Shown: positions 45,301 to 58,000 of the stretch, piece after piece
Numbering within the stretch: the stretch's first letter is position 1
Layout of the letters: each line of letters begins with the position of its first letter
DNA from: Chrysaora quinquecirrha
Lineage: Eukaryota > Cnidaria > Scyphozoa > Semaeostomeae > Pelagiidae
Length of the DNA: 64,000 nucleotides
Reading direction: 5' to 3'
NCBI GenBank assembly: GCA_014526335.1
Contig: JACTAT010000061.1
Span: 2,599,553-2,663,552 of the forward strand
The notes under the pieces: model-generated
What the model saw: only the letters and a program-made list of their open reading frames with translations
Database searches by the model: none
Told to the model about the DNA's origin: nothing
Program-made: the position numbers and the translations under genes

Positions 45301-48300
45301 AATGGAAATGCTGATCAAAAAGCAAATCAAATAGGTAAGATGGATGAAATGTTGTAGATAAGTTTTCAGAAAATAACGGTTACACATTTTATTTTCTAAT
45401 CATACTCTAAAAAAAGCCTTGGCATATCAAAACGTAACTTTTTGTTTTTCCTTGCATTCCGGTGTCCCTGGCCAAACATTGTTGGACAAACACCTGAAAT
45501 CTGCTTGTCCAACGAAATGCCTGATCGTTTGGCCACATTACAAAACATTGCTCACCAAATATTTTCTGCTTACGGCAAGCAGGAAATGTTTTGCAGTTCT
45601 TCAAAAGCAATGTTTTTCGATGTGGCACAACGTTCAGACATTGTTTCTAAAGCAAATCTCAAATGTTTGACCAACAATGTTTGATCATTTGGCTGCTGCT
45701 TTGTTTTATATTGCATCTTTCACCACCACCACCTAATATGGTTATCTCACAATAAATGTTGTTGCTTTTTGCAGGAACTTTGGCCATGGGCTGCATAAAC
45801 GAAATCATGACAAAGAACTATTTTCCGACTGAATGTGGAGAGTTTCTGATGAAAATCTTTCAACAAACATTTAACTTGATCCAACAGCTAACGAAGTCGA
45901 ATTCAGATCAGCTCGGGAATGGAACACTTGCAAGACTTGATGAGAAGTGAGTAAGGAGACAATTTTCAATTTATTATGAAATAGAAATGTCTTGGATTCA
46001 AACGTGGTGATCAAACTTGTCAAGCATTCTTTTAGAGGTTTACTGAAAAAGCTAGCAAACTGACTTAAAAGATTCCTGATAAGTTTAGAAGGGATATTTG
46101 GCCTATCATCCGCCCACCTTCAAGACATTGGCTGCTTAGCCTTGCTCATCTCCTTTCAGTCGAAGCAGTGCAGTTCTGTTTTCTTCAAGGCTATTGCTAT
46201 CTTCTAATGTTCTTTGACATAAAAGTTTCCTCATCTATCATAATTGTTGTTCAAAATTGTCTATTCTTTTATGGGCAGCAAGTTTGAAGTCCGTCTGTTA
46301 TCATCAAAGCCATATTTCCCAAATTATTTCTACATAAAATCGGTCAACATGAAAACGAAATGAATTCGTTTTCTCACTGGAACTCTTTGATTAGCTCGCG
46401 TCTAAAACACAACACCAATTGAGCACTTCTTTCTAACTGATGCACTTCAATCCGCATCTGGGTTTAAATTCTGTCCAAGTCGATTGTCTCGGTCTGTTTC
46501 TGACGCTTATACTCTGATTAGTGTCAGATGAAAAAGCTTTTAAGTATGTCCAGATATGTTTCTGCTGTTTCTAACAATTTCGAAACCTACTTCTTTCATG
46601 TGCCTCCCCTCCCCTTCTCTTGGAGGTTAAATTAGATGTTTATTGTGCAAGTAGCGTAATAACTGAAAAACTGCGGAGAGACATATTTATGCATTTCGAT
46701 AAATAAGAACTGCAACTGCTGACTAAGGAGATGAGCTGCTAAGCAGGCAAATAAAACTACAGCCTGAGCTCTGTTTTGTATTCTTTTTGTCAGCATTATT
46801 CATGGATGATAACAAGGGCATTACAAGTAAGTTTTAGATGGGTAAGTTATGATATCAAGCATAAAACGTTAGCTTATAACATCGGTTAAATGACATCACG
46901 CTAAAAAACCTATTAAGAAGCTGCTGTGGTTGATATGCTTTAAGGAGTTTGGTTATTGTTCTTGCTATGTTAGATAAGGCTTGCAGGAAAGGTTGGTCTT
47001 GTTGGTAAGTGTCCTGGATACATCGTCCGCCCAGGGGCAGGACGGTCCAGGTCCGTAAACTGTCTCTGGTCAAGGGGACAATGTATTGTGCTTATTTGAT
47101 GGGCTGTTTTGCGTGATTTGATTTATATATCTTCAAGGCGCATATTGCTCTGCTTGACGTGATGGGAAGAAGTTTAAGAGGCAATTTTACTTGCTAGAAA
47201 AAGAGAAATCATCTTTAGACACACTTAAAAGCTGTTTTCGTCTAATACTCTTCAGAGTATAAAAATTTCAACTCCGCGTCAGTCAATTATTTCGGTCTTT
47301 TTCTGACGTTTATACTCTGAGGAGTATCAGGTGAAGAAAGCTTTTAAGTATGTCCAGAGATGTTTCAGCTTCTTCTTGCAATTTTGAAATTTCGTGCTAC
47401 TCGAAGATTAACCTATTATACCTGAAAAGCCCAGTCCTGCCAGCCAAACCGCTGCATCAAGGAACACCACAGTCGTCAACAATCACAATAACCCCCTATC
47501 CTATGGCATATCCACCTAACTAGTTCTTATGGGTTTGTTTCAAGGCTTTAAATACAAGTTTTTTCAAATGCCTTACGATTGTTGACGTCTTTTATTTACT
47601 TTTTTGTTCTATCTATGTTTACAGTTATCTGGAGAAATTTACTGAGTTTTTGTCGTTGTTTGTTGGTATTCACCTTAAGAGGTTTGAACCAGAGCGACAT
47701 TTCCCAACAGGAGAATTGCTATCATTATTGGTAAAATACACTATTTTGCAGGTAAGTCTTTTAAATTTTTGCTCCTAAATTCCTTGATTCTTTCTTCGTT
47801 CTTTAATTCATTTTTAATTTTTAATTAATTCATGTTATATATTGTATATTTTACTTTGCATTTTACCGAAGTGAAACTGAAATATTTTGCTGTTCTGGTC
47901 TTATTTTTAATGTTTTAGGCCTTGACCGAACATTGTTTGTCAAACATTAGAATAGATTTTCCTGTCAAGCTAAATGTTTCACCGTTCAACCACGTCATAA
48001 AACTTTGCTCGTGAAAAACGTTTTGCTTGTGAAAATGTTTTCGAACTTTTTCAAGAACATTGCTAAGCAAGTTTTACTTGCCAAATTACTCGAGTCCTAG
48101 ACAAAGAGTGCAAACGTTTATCAAGCTCATACATTTCCGAATAATTTTTCCAGGGGGATCTGACTGAAGTTCTTATCATGGCTCAAAGTCATTATTGTTA
48201 ACTCATTTTCTTTTAGCCAACAGTACAAGGATTTTTCAACTGTCTGGATATTTGGATGACCTTTCTCGACTACCTTGGCAGTAAAATAAAGACTTCGAAA

Positions 48301-51300
48301 AACAGCAATGGAATGAGAGAGAATGATTATAAAAAGTAAGATCATTTTTTTATAATTATACACACTGAGCTCGTGGTGTCAGAAGCTCAATTTGGTCAGG
48401 GTTCGAGCCCAGCCACGATAGCTTCAAAGCCAGGGTCGAGGTCTCGATTTGTTAACCGAATATACTGCAATTTCTGTCAAATGTAGTTGGAACGCCCTAG
48501 ATTTTCCGTATGAATCACTGATATGTTCAGTGAATCTAGCATATTCAAGAGAAAAATCCTCAACGACTATTGATGATTCTCTTAGCAATCTTGCGAGGCC
48601 AGAATAAGCTGGAAATTTAAGTACTTAACAACATTGTTCAAGTTCAAGGGGGGAGGGAGTGAAGCAAAAGCAGACAGTGAAAGAGAATTTCAGCACAGGC
48701 GTTCCAACACTACCGGCAGCCATTGTGAGATCCTAGCGACTGGCGCTAGAAACACCATTTCACTACCTTCACCTATTAAGTTTGTAGGAGGCCTCCGACG
48801 AAGTGGTGTTTAAATTAAAAAGCTTTAGTTTAAAATGAACATGTTTGAGAATCTGAAAGAAAAACTTTGGAGAAGAGAGCCTGTTTCCAAACTTCTTTTA
48901 TAATGATACTTATCTTTCACCTCGAAGAGCTAGTTATTAACTAAAAGTGGCGGGTTTGAAATAAAAGGGCTTTTACTTAACATTATGATGAGTTTTATTG
49001 AGATTGAATATGTTTCTTCTTAGTGGCATACCACAATAAAGTGGGACTCGAACATAGCCGAAACACCAAAAAAAGTCAAACGGGAGGAGAGCCTTGGGCT
49101 GTATGACTTGGAGTGTTACTCGGCGATTTCATTGAGCTCTGTAGCTCAGTGGAACGTCGTTGGCTGTCTGGTCATGCGGCCCAGGTTCGAGTCCCACTTA
49201 TTGTGGTATGACACTTGTGGAAAAATCTATCCTTGTGTTTGCAATTCATCACAACTATGTTTCTTGTAGATATTCTGAAGCACTTATGGATTTACTTGGA
49301 AAACTTTTATGCAAAATTCAATTGAGATACAACGAAACACAATTGGAAGAGTTAGATGATGATGACGAAGATAATTCTTCAGAAAATGCTGTAGGTCTTT
49401 TTTCCATCAAATTTTTTTATCCTTCTTCTCCGCCATGCCAACCAATATTGCTATTTCCAGTAAATATGTCCTCTCATTCCCAGCAGTTCCGTTTAAGATA
49501 TTTCTTGATCAATCCTGGGTTCTTTCAGAGATTGTCTATTCGCTTTTATTCTTAGTCACAAATTCTTCCCCCTTTTAAGGAGGCGTTTATTAGAAAGGGA
49601 CGTGTAAACATGGGCGTTTAATAATTGATTCTAGTTTTAGAGGATTGTTCATTCGAGGAGACGTTTAAACGAAGGAGGGCGTTTAATCAAAGTAAAACGG
49701 TGTTCTTGTCTTCTGTTTTTTGGCTATTCATGTTTGTCTGCCTACGAGTAACTTTGTCTAATTAATGATGTTACATTTTCAACATCTTCATATTTTATTC
49801 ACAGAACGAAAGTGAAAGGGCGAAATTCGTTAGAGAATGCCTAGAAGTTATTGCGAGGATTGCTGAAATTGACCCAGATGATGTAGTCATGAAAGTGGTA
49901 CGATTTTTTGAACATTTGAGGTTTTATCAGTTGAAGTAAAAGGAGTTATATAATAACGTTTTATTGACAAGCCTGTGTCTTTTTCTTAGGTTGAAGTTCT
50001 GCAGTCAAATCTTGATATATATTTTGGTCTAGCAAGTCATATATCCGACCATTCTTCACCAGGTGACATTTCCATCTTGTAATATACTGCATGGTGGGGG
50101 TCATTTTGAATACTACCTCCAATTTATTAAATAAATGGAAGAAAACTCAAGATAAATAAAGCCTGCTTTCCAACTTCTTTTATAATAAGCCTGATTTTAA
50201 ACCTCTTTTGGTAGTTATTTACTGAAAATGACCAAATAATCAAATGGATACTGTGAATTCAAAGTTTATCGTCTGTTTCTTCATTCTCAAATTTATTTCT
50301 TAAGTCTGCGGTTTTCATTTCGATGAAAATGACCACTGATTCGAATAAACTTTCCCTTTTAAGAGGCCTTTATCAGAAGGGATGTGTAAAACAAAGGGCA
50401 TAAATGCTACCCTCTGATTTTTAGACAAAACATTAACAAAAGCACTGAAGGATTCCATCGACCCATCTTTCTTCTACAAATAGAGACTGTCTCCCTTCTT
50501 CCTTCCATGTTATATTTCAAAGAACTATCCAAACCAACCAACTATATGAAATTACAAATGGAGATTTTGAAGAGAAGAAGAAAACACTGACCCTGATCAG
50601 CTGTTTTCCTCTTTTCTCAAATTTTCTAAAGAAACAGTTACATTATTCCAAATGACATGCTTTTAACATTATCGGATCTATTATCAGGGAGACGTTTGCA
50701 GTTATCGAACAATGAAGAACTACAAAGTTTGCATGTTTGTCTCAGAGATCTAAGCACATTCCTTCAAACTGTTGGTAGACTTGCACATTTATTTGTTGGA
50801 GATGAAAACTTTAACAGGAAATTAGCTGATGGGCTTGTTATATTTGAGAGGTTTGTTGTTTAAAAAATGTATTTTTTGATAAATCTCAGCAGTACAAAAT
50901 GCACTGCTATTGTTTAACTGCTGATGAAATGCCAAGTAAAGGATCATCACTATGTTTTGCTAAAGGCTGCAGAATTTTTTTAGAATACACAGATTTTCCA
51001 AGACCTTTCTTCCAAACCACTACGAGTTTAGTAGAAGACTTTCAGGATTGATGTTAAGCGATGAACCCTGGTCCTTGGCTACGCTTATCACGTTTGTTTT
51101 TCGATATAATGCATCTTTTGATATCACTGATTTAGGTCTAAGCTAAATTCGAAAAACTATGCCCTGCGCTATGTCCCGTTCCTTAGCAAATTAACTTGCT
51201 TTCCAACCAGAAAACATGAAGACGATTGTAGATCTTGCCTTCATTGATTTCAAAAGATCGTCCTTCCCAGTTTGGATAGCACCTTGCCCCTTCACCTCTC

Positions 51301-52049
51301 ACCAAATACTAGCACTCACTGTTCCAAATCTCCCTGGTAGGGTTTCTTAAGGTACATCTAGATTATCTTCATGAAGCTAGTCAGAGAATCTTATTATCTG
51401 TAATAATTTTCTATGGATTTGATTATTCTTCTTTATTAAAATTGCATCCTATCTTTCGCTTCTAGGCTATCTCAGATGGTGATGTTTGGAACTTACTATA
51501 AACTCTATTCAATAAAGAATGCTAAACCTGAACCTCTAACTAAAGACTTCATCAATGTGTAAGTAGTTTAAGATTCAAGATGTGATTCAAAAGATTCTTC
51601 CATTGCAATTAGCACCTTGTGAACTATTCCTCAAGGAGCAATCTTTCTTTCATTGATCAAATCTGATGTTATTTTCTTGTCATTTTTCAGCCAAGCGCAT
51701 GGCCTAGCCTGCCTTCAAGCCTTCTGCCACTGGTTAGAACTCTTTCATTTGGAATCGAAAAGGAAAAATGAATCTGCTGACAAATTCGGATCAATTATTA
51801 TGTCAATCTTGGAAGGTTCACTCCCTTTACTGCAGTCTACGGTAAGTGGGTGTTTTTGAGAGTCAGTTGTAGTTGCTAGCTCTCTTTATTTCAAACGAAA
51901 GGGAAAAGGAATCTCGAGATGGTCACACCCAGATAACAAAATAAATATCTTGAAAACTAAGTAACTAAGTAACTAACTAACTAACTAATTAACTAACTAA
52001 CCAACTAACCAACTAACTATTTAACTAACTAACTAAATAACTAACTAAC

Positions 52050-52080
<31 letters not shown>

Positions 52081-55000
52081 CTAGATAAGAAACTTACTAA
52101 CTGACTAGCTACCTACCCAACCGACCCACATGCAAATTTACTAATTTGCCTACTAGCAAACTAAATAACTAAGTAACTAATTGACTAACTAACTAACTAA
52201 CTCACTAACAAATAAACTAACTAACTTACAAACTAACTAGCCAAATAACCAACTAACTAGGTAACTTACTAACTTACTAACTACCTGACAACTAACTAGC
52301 TAACTAACCAACTAACATCAAAACAAAACTAACCAAATATCTCATTTATGCTTTGCTTTGCTTTGGTCTGTTGGCTCTCGTCTCTCTCTCATTACCCTTC
52401 TTTACCCTGCTTCTCTTTTGAAATTATATACGATTGAATTTTTTTTAGATTCCACATCGAATTCTAATCGCTGCGTCTCATTTGATATTATCATTGAATA
52501 CAACTGTTCGACCACAATCTTTTCTTACTTTGGATATCGTACAAAAATTCTATGGAACAATGGCTGCTGGTGGCTTAGAAGCTTTGCCACTAAGTGTAAG
52601 ACATTTTTTCCATTTATTTAGATAAACAAATGCACACCAATCTAAGTTCCTAATATTCTATCTATAATCATTGCTATCTATTTTATTTATCATGCAGTCC
52701 TGAGTTCAAATTTTGTCAATTATGGCATGCCAATTGTGGAAAAATCTATCCCAGTGTTTGCCTTTCATGAAAACAAATGTGTATATTTTTGGTACTGCAG
52801 AAGGCTTAGCATAGCTGAAACGCAAAGTCAAATGAGAGGATAGCCTTGGGCGGTATTCGTTGCAGAGGTACTCGACGATTACATTGAGCTCTTCCGTTCA
52901 GTTGAATTGTCATTGGCTCTCTCTGATCAAGCAGTATTGGATTAAAATCCCATCAATGCCACTTATGGAATAATCCAGTCTTATTTATACATGCATCAAA
53001 CAGGTCTATTGTCATGAATTACGAAAACTTGGATAGATTCTTCCTCAAGTGGCTTACCAAAATAGATGGGATTTGAACCAGATATGTATCTTTCAATTTT
53101 AGATCCAAGTTATTGTTGGTTGTTCCTTGTCAAATGCTTTCGCTCTTCCTTGGCCTTTAGTGCCACAAGAAGCACAGGTGATATTTTGTCACATCTCTCT
53201 TTTATTGTTTTACCTTTTCTATTGTTCCTTTCCTTTAGTATCGATTCAGCTTTATTTACTTATCAAGCTAACATCCTGTTCTAATTCTATGTTCTGTGGT
53301 GCACTGTTCTCTCTTATTTCGTTTCTCTACTCAGAAACGAAATTTGCCTTCCCTACCTCTTGCTCTGCTCTGCTCGCTTAGCCTTACTGTTTTTATTCTG
53401 CTTCAGAATGCTTTATAGTATTATACTGCAAAGTATGCTTGAGTTAATCTATGGTCGTCTATCGTTATTTGCAGCAATAGTGTCTAGAAAGAGGTTATTA
53501 AAATCGGTCTACAATAACTTCTTTTTTTTCAGGAATGGGAAATGAGATCGTCGCATCATAAATGTCTGATCAACTCCTTTACCAGAGAGTATCAACACCT
53601 TCCTGAAATTCGTGTCTTATCATCTAATTTAGAAGAAAGAAATAGATGTAAGAAATTGTAGACTATAAATAAGAGCTAGCTACAGTGAATTCCCTGACAG
53701 GCTGCTACAGTAATAACCTGCACACAAATCCTTATTTTCTGTACACAAAATCCGTATTTTCTGTACATAGCTTGTTTAGGTTCGTATGCAAAGAGGTGTA
53801 TACCGAAATCAGAGTGTAGGTTCTTGACATAAGGTCTAAAGATACTGCCAGAAAAACAGAGCATGGTTCAAGACTTGGCAGCTTTCACAGGCCAGGCTTA
53901 CCATTGGCCTGAGTGCGGATTTTCGGAGTCCATGAAACAGGTTAACTCTTACAAATTGAATTTAAGCCCCATTGAAAATCCTTAATTAAGAACCTCTTTG
54001 GATATCAGGCGAAAGTGGTTCTTATTTATTGGTTCTAAAGTATATAATTTCAGGCTGTAGGTTCTTGATAATTCAAGGTTTTTATGTGCGAGTTTTTCCT
54101 GTATTTCTCTCTGACAAGCCATAATCAATTTGATAGAAATTTTATGATTCCATTCTAACATAACTTTGATATCTTTCTCAACTAGGCAAAGATTACGTGA
54201 AAAGAATTTGTCGTATCTTGTCTGGTATTGTTGATGCAGTTGCAGACCAAGGCACAAAGTCTAAAACAATTGTGCATCAATCCACGCATGAAGCCATTCA
54301 AATTGCTGCCAATTTGCTACCTGTTTATCTGGCACATACAGGTAATTTTGTTAAATGATTTCGCTCACAATTTTGCTTTCTTTATCGTAGTGGGTAAACT
54401 GGCAGTGGCTTCATCTGGGTCTGTGGTAATCTATTTGTTGTCCATTACACACTGTATTTGCGATGGCTTCAGTCGTTGTTACATTGTATTTAATCAATAT
54501 AGTTTCCATATTTATTGCATTGTAATGGTTTCAACAATTGTTTTAATCCATATTGCATATTTGTTTCATCTGTGATGCAATGTAGTGGTTTCATGCTTGA
54601 TACAATGGATTCACATTGAATTGAAATGGTTTCATTTCTAATGCATGGTCATTAATAGGACTATGGTGCGCTAAAATGGCTTCATTGGTTCTACATTGAA
54701 GAGGCTTCATCACATGTTTATGGTTTACACTGTAGTTATCCTTGCCGTATCATAATGGTTTCATCCATTTAGAATTGTAATGGCTTCGTCAGCCCTGTAC
54801 TGTAGTGGATTCGTCTGTACCATAATGTAATGGATTTACCTGTGATACACTGCATTGGATTCTATCGATACTGTAGTCTGAATGTTTACGTTAATAATAA
54901 GGTCATTCCAATTAAAACTTGTTTTCTTCTATACCAGATGTTGCTGAAGAAATCCTTGGTCTTCTACTAGTTACCATAAAAAGTTTGAAAATTCAAGTTG

Positions 55001-58000
55001 GTGTCACGTTTGTGCAGCATGTCATTCAACAACTGCTTACGTTGCTAACAAGGTTAGACCTTTTTTTTCCATTAAAACTTTACTCCCACCAGCTCCATGA
55101 AATGTAGTTCTGGCGTTTGGCACACGGTAGACTGGTTGTGGTTTCGTATCTCGTGGAAACAACTTTCACAAGCCTAAAGTCAACTTAGCTGTCTTAATGA
55201 ATCCAAGAAAATTAATTCCAAGAAAACTTAAACACCAGGGCTGAGAATGGAGCCAAGTGGTCTTATGAAATGAGTTTGTTTGTTTGTTTTAGGTTTTTTT
55301 GCCTGTTATCCAAGATCTGAAATAATTCTGTTTGTTTTCAGGGAACAAATTGCAAAAATTGTTGAGCAGAACAGCGAAAATGGCTACAGAGTTCTGGAGA
55401 AGTGAGTCCGTTATAATTTCTTCTTAAAATCAACACTCCTTTTCATTTTGGGAATACAAAAATGCTAAGTAGTAAGAAAGAAAGTCATTTTATTTAGTCT
55501 TTAATCCCTAGAAATCCTTTTGTATTCGTATGAATCTCTCACTGATTTGGAAAGATAATCTCCGGCATGAATAACGATGAATGTTTGTCTGCAGGTTTCT
55601 AAAAATGTTGGAGTTCATTGTCCAAGAGCATGATTCATCATTCAAAGCACTGGTTCCTGCAATCATAGAATTTAATTTACACCAAACATTACCAGTTTTA
55701 GAAAAGGTATGTTTGATTAGAATATCAATTGGGGGGAGGGGTAAGCTGCTGGTCCACATCGCATATATAACTGCAAGCATCTTATTTCATTTTTATGAGA
55801 CAAGATTTTGCTTACTGGATTAATAAGGTGGGGGTGTTTCTTTTGGCCCCGGCCAAACGATCAAACATTGTTGGTCTAACATTTCAAATTTGGTTTACAA
55901 CAAATGTTTGACCGTTCAGCCACGCCCAAAAACATTGCTGTCCAACAACGATGTTGTTGCCATGCACAAGCACGAACGCCATGTTGCTAGGAAATGTTGC
56001 TTGGTGGTGAAATGTTTCAAGTTGTTGCAGTCTGTCAAAACAAAAGAAATGTTTGACAAGCAATGTTGGAAAGGCGACCAAGCGATCAAACATTGCTTGA
56101 CAAGCAAAATTGCAAAGTCTGTGTGGCGTGATGTTTTTGAAAAAGTTCGAAAAAATTTTTTTGCTTGACGGACGCGAAAAATGTTGGATGAGCAGTGTTT
56201 TTGGATGTGGCCACACGGTCAACTATTTGCAAATGTTGGACCAACAATGTTTGATCGTTTGGCCAGGGCCTTATGAAACAAGATTCTGCTTACTTGCTTA
56301 ATAGGGTGGGGTGTACCATTAGCGACCTTGAGTATTCAGAAGTTTATTTGTTAGAGTCTCTTTTATTATGACGTTTCAGTTTTGACGTTTCACCACTAAT
56401 TCATTTATGCATTATTTTTTCAGTATCCTGCAGGAGAAATTAAAACAACAATCATAGAACTACTTCATCAACTTCTAATCCATAACTGGAGATTCTTCTT
56501 CAAGTCTGACGTCATATCCAAAATGGCTGGCGAAGATTGCCTACAAAATGAAGAATTATTTATCTCCATTATCAAGGTAATGAAATACATCTATGGTATT
56601 AATTGTAATAGAGAAACAGGTATTAAAGGTATTAAAGTATTAAGGTATTCATTGAGGTATTAAGGGTAATTGTGATTATGGCATTGTTGATAGTTTTTAT
56701 AATGGTATTTCCCGGGACGTTTGTAATAAAGGCATCGTTGATCATTGTTGCAAGGGCATTGTTGGTAATGCCATTTTGGTAATGGCATTGAAATGCCATT
56801 TTGGTAATGATATTGATGGTAATCGCATTGGTGGTTATGGTGTGTTGGCAGTGGGGCAGTGGCTTCGTTGATAATTTCAGGAGAAGAAATGGCAATATTT
56901 TTCTTGGTAATGGCATTATGATAATGGTAATTTCATGGATGATAATATCAAAGGAATGATGGTAACGGTATCTTTGCTAGTGGCATTAGTGGATACTGGC
57001 ATTTATATAAAGGGCATGGTTAGCAGTGACATTGTCTTGGCATTTTCAAGGCAATGAATAAACATCTGTGCTTTTATATTGAACTGATAAAGTGATGGTA
57101 TTGATGGTAACAGCATTCATGGTAATGGTACTTGCATTGATATTTTTTTTATTTTTCTTTCTTTTTACACAGGAAATCGGTCAATCTTTAATGGACACCG
57201 ACATTACATTATTCAAAAAATCACTTGAAATTCTACAGAGTTTGAATGAAAGATACAAGTTATACAGTAAGGTATGTAGGGCATTTTCAATTTTTCTTTC
57301 AGACTGTATGATCAGAGAGAACTAATGTTTATTCCACTTAGCTAAAATGCCAAATGAAATTTTCGAGTATCTCTCTAAGTTATGCAGCCCAAGGCTCTCT
57401 CCTCCCATTTGACTTTTGTGTTTCAGCTATGTTAACCTTCTTTACTACAATGCATACTTTTATTTTCTTAAATTGAAAACACTAAAATTGATTTTTTACA
57501 AGTGGAATACCACAGGTATTCGAACCCCAGATTGCATGATCAGAGAGTAAACGACAAATCCAATGATTATCATTGACCCTAATGATAACATCGAATTACT
57601 CTGCAAGTAATATAGCTCAAGGCTCTTCTGCCCTTTGGATGCCATGATCAGAGAGGCAAAGACGTTTCCACTGAGCTAAACAGCCCATTGAAATTTTCTT
57701 CAAACTCTACGAATCATACAGCCGAAGGCTGTCCTCTCGTTTTGCTTTATGTTTCAGGTACGTTGAGCCTCCCTGGATACCTTGTTCTGCCCTTCCTCTA
57801 TTGTTTTAAAACACCTTCAATCTCCTTCTTTTCAGGCAGTTTTCCAATCAAAAATGCTGTCAACGTTTCTTCACGTGCTACTGAATTCATTAGTCAGCCA
57901 GTCGCATGATCTGTTGAAGGAAGATATCATAATAACAATTCATTCGATGGCTTCGATCGATTTATCGAAATTTAACAATGAATTTATGCAACATTATCTC

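Noticed and set aside
49139..49205. tRNA gene
   Set aside because: A and B boxes are present, but the acceptor stem does not pair and the unit repeats with a SINE body elsewhere in the window. The same holds for the family 1 copies.
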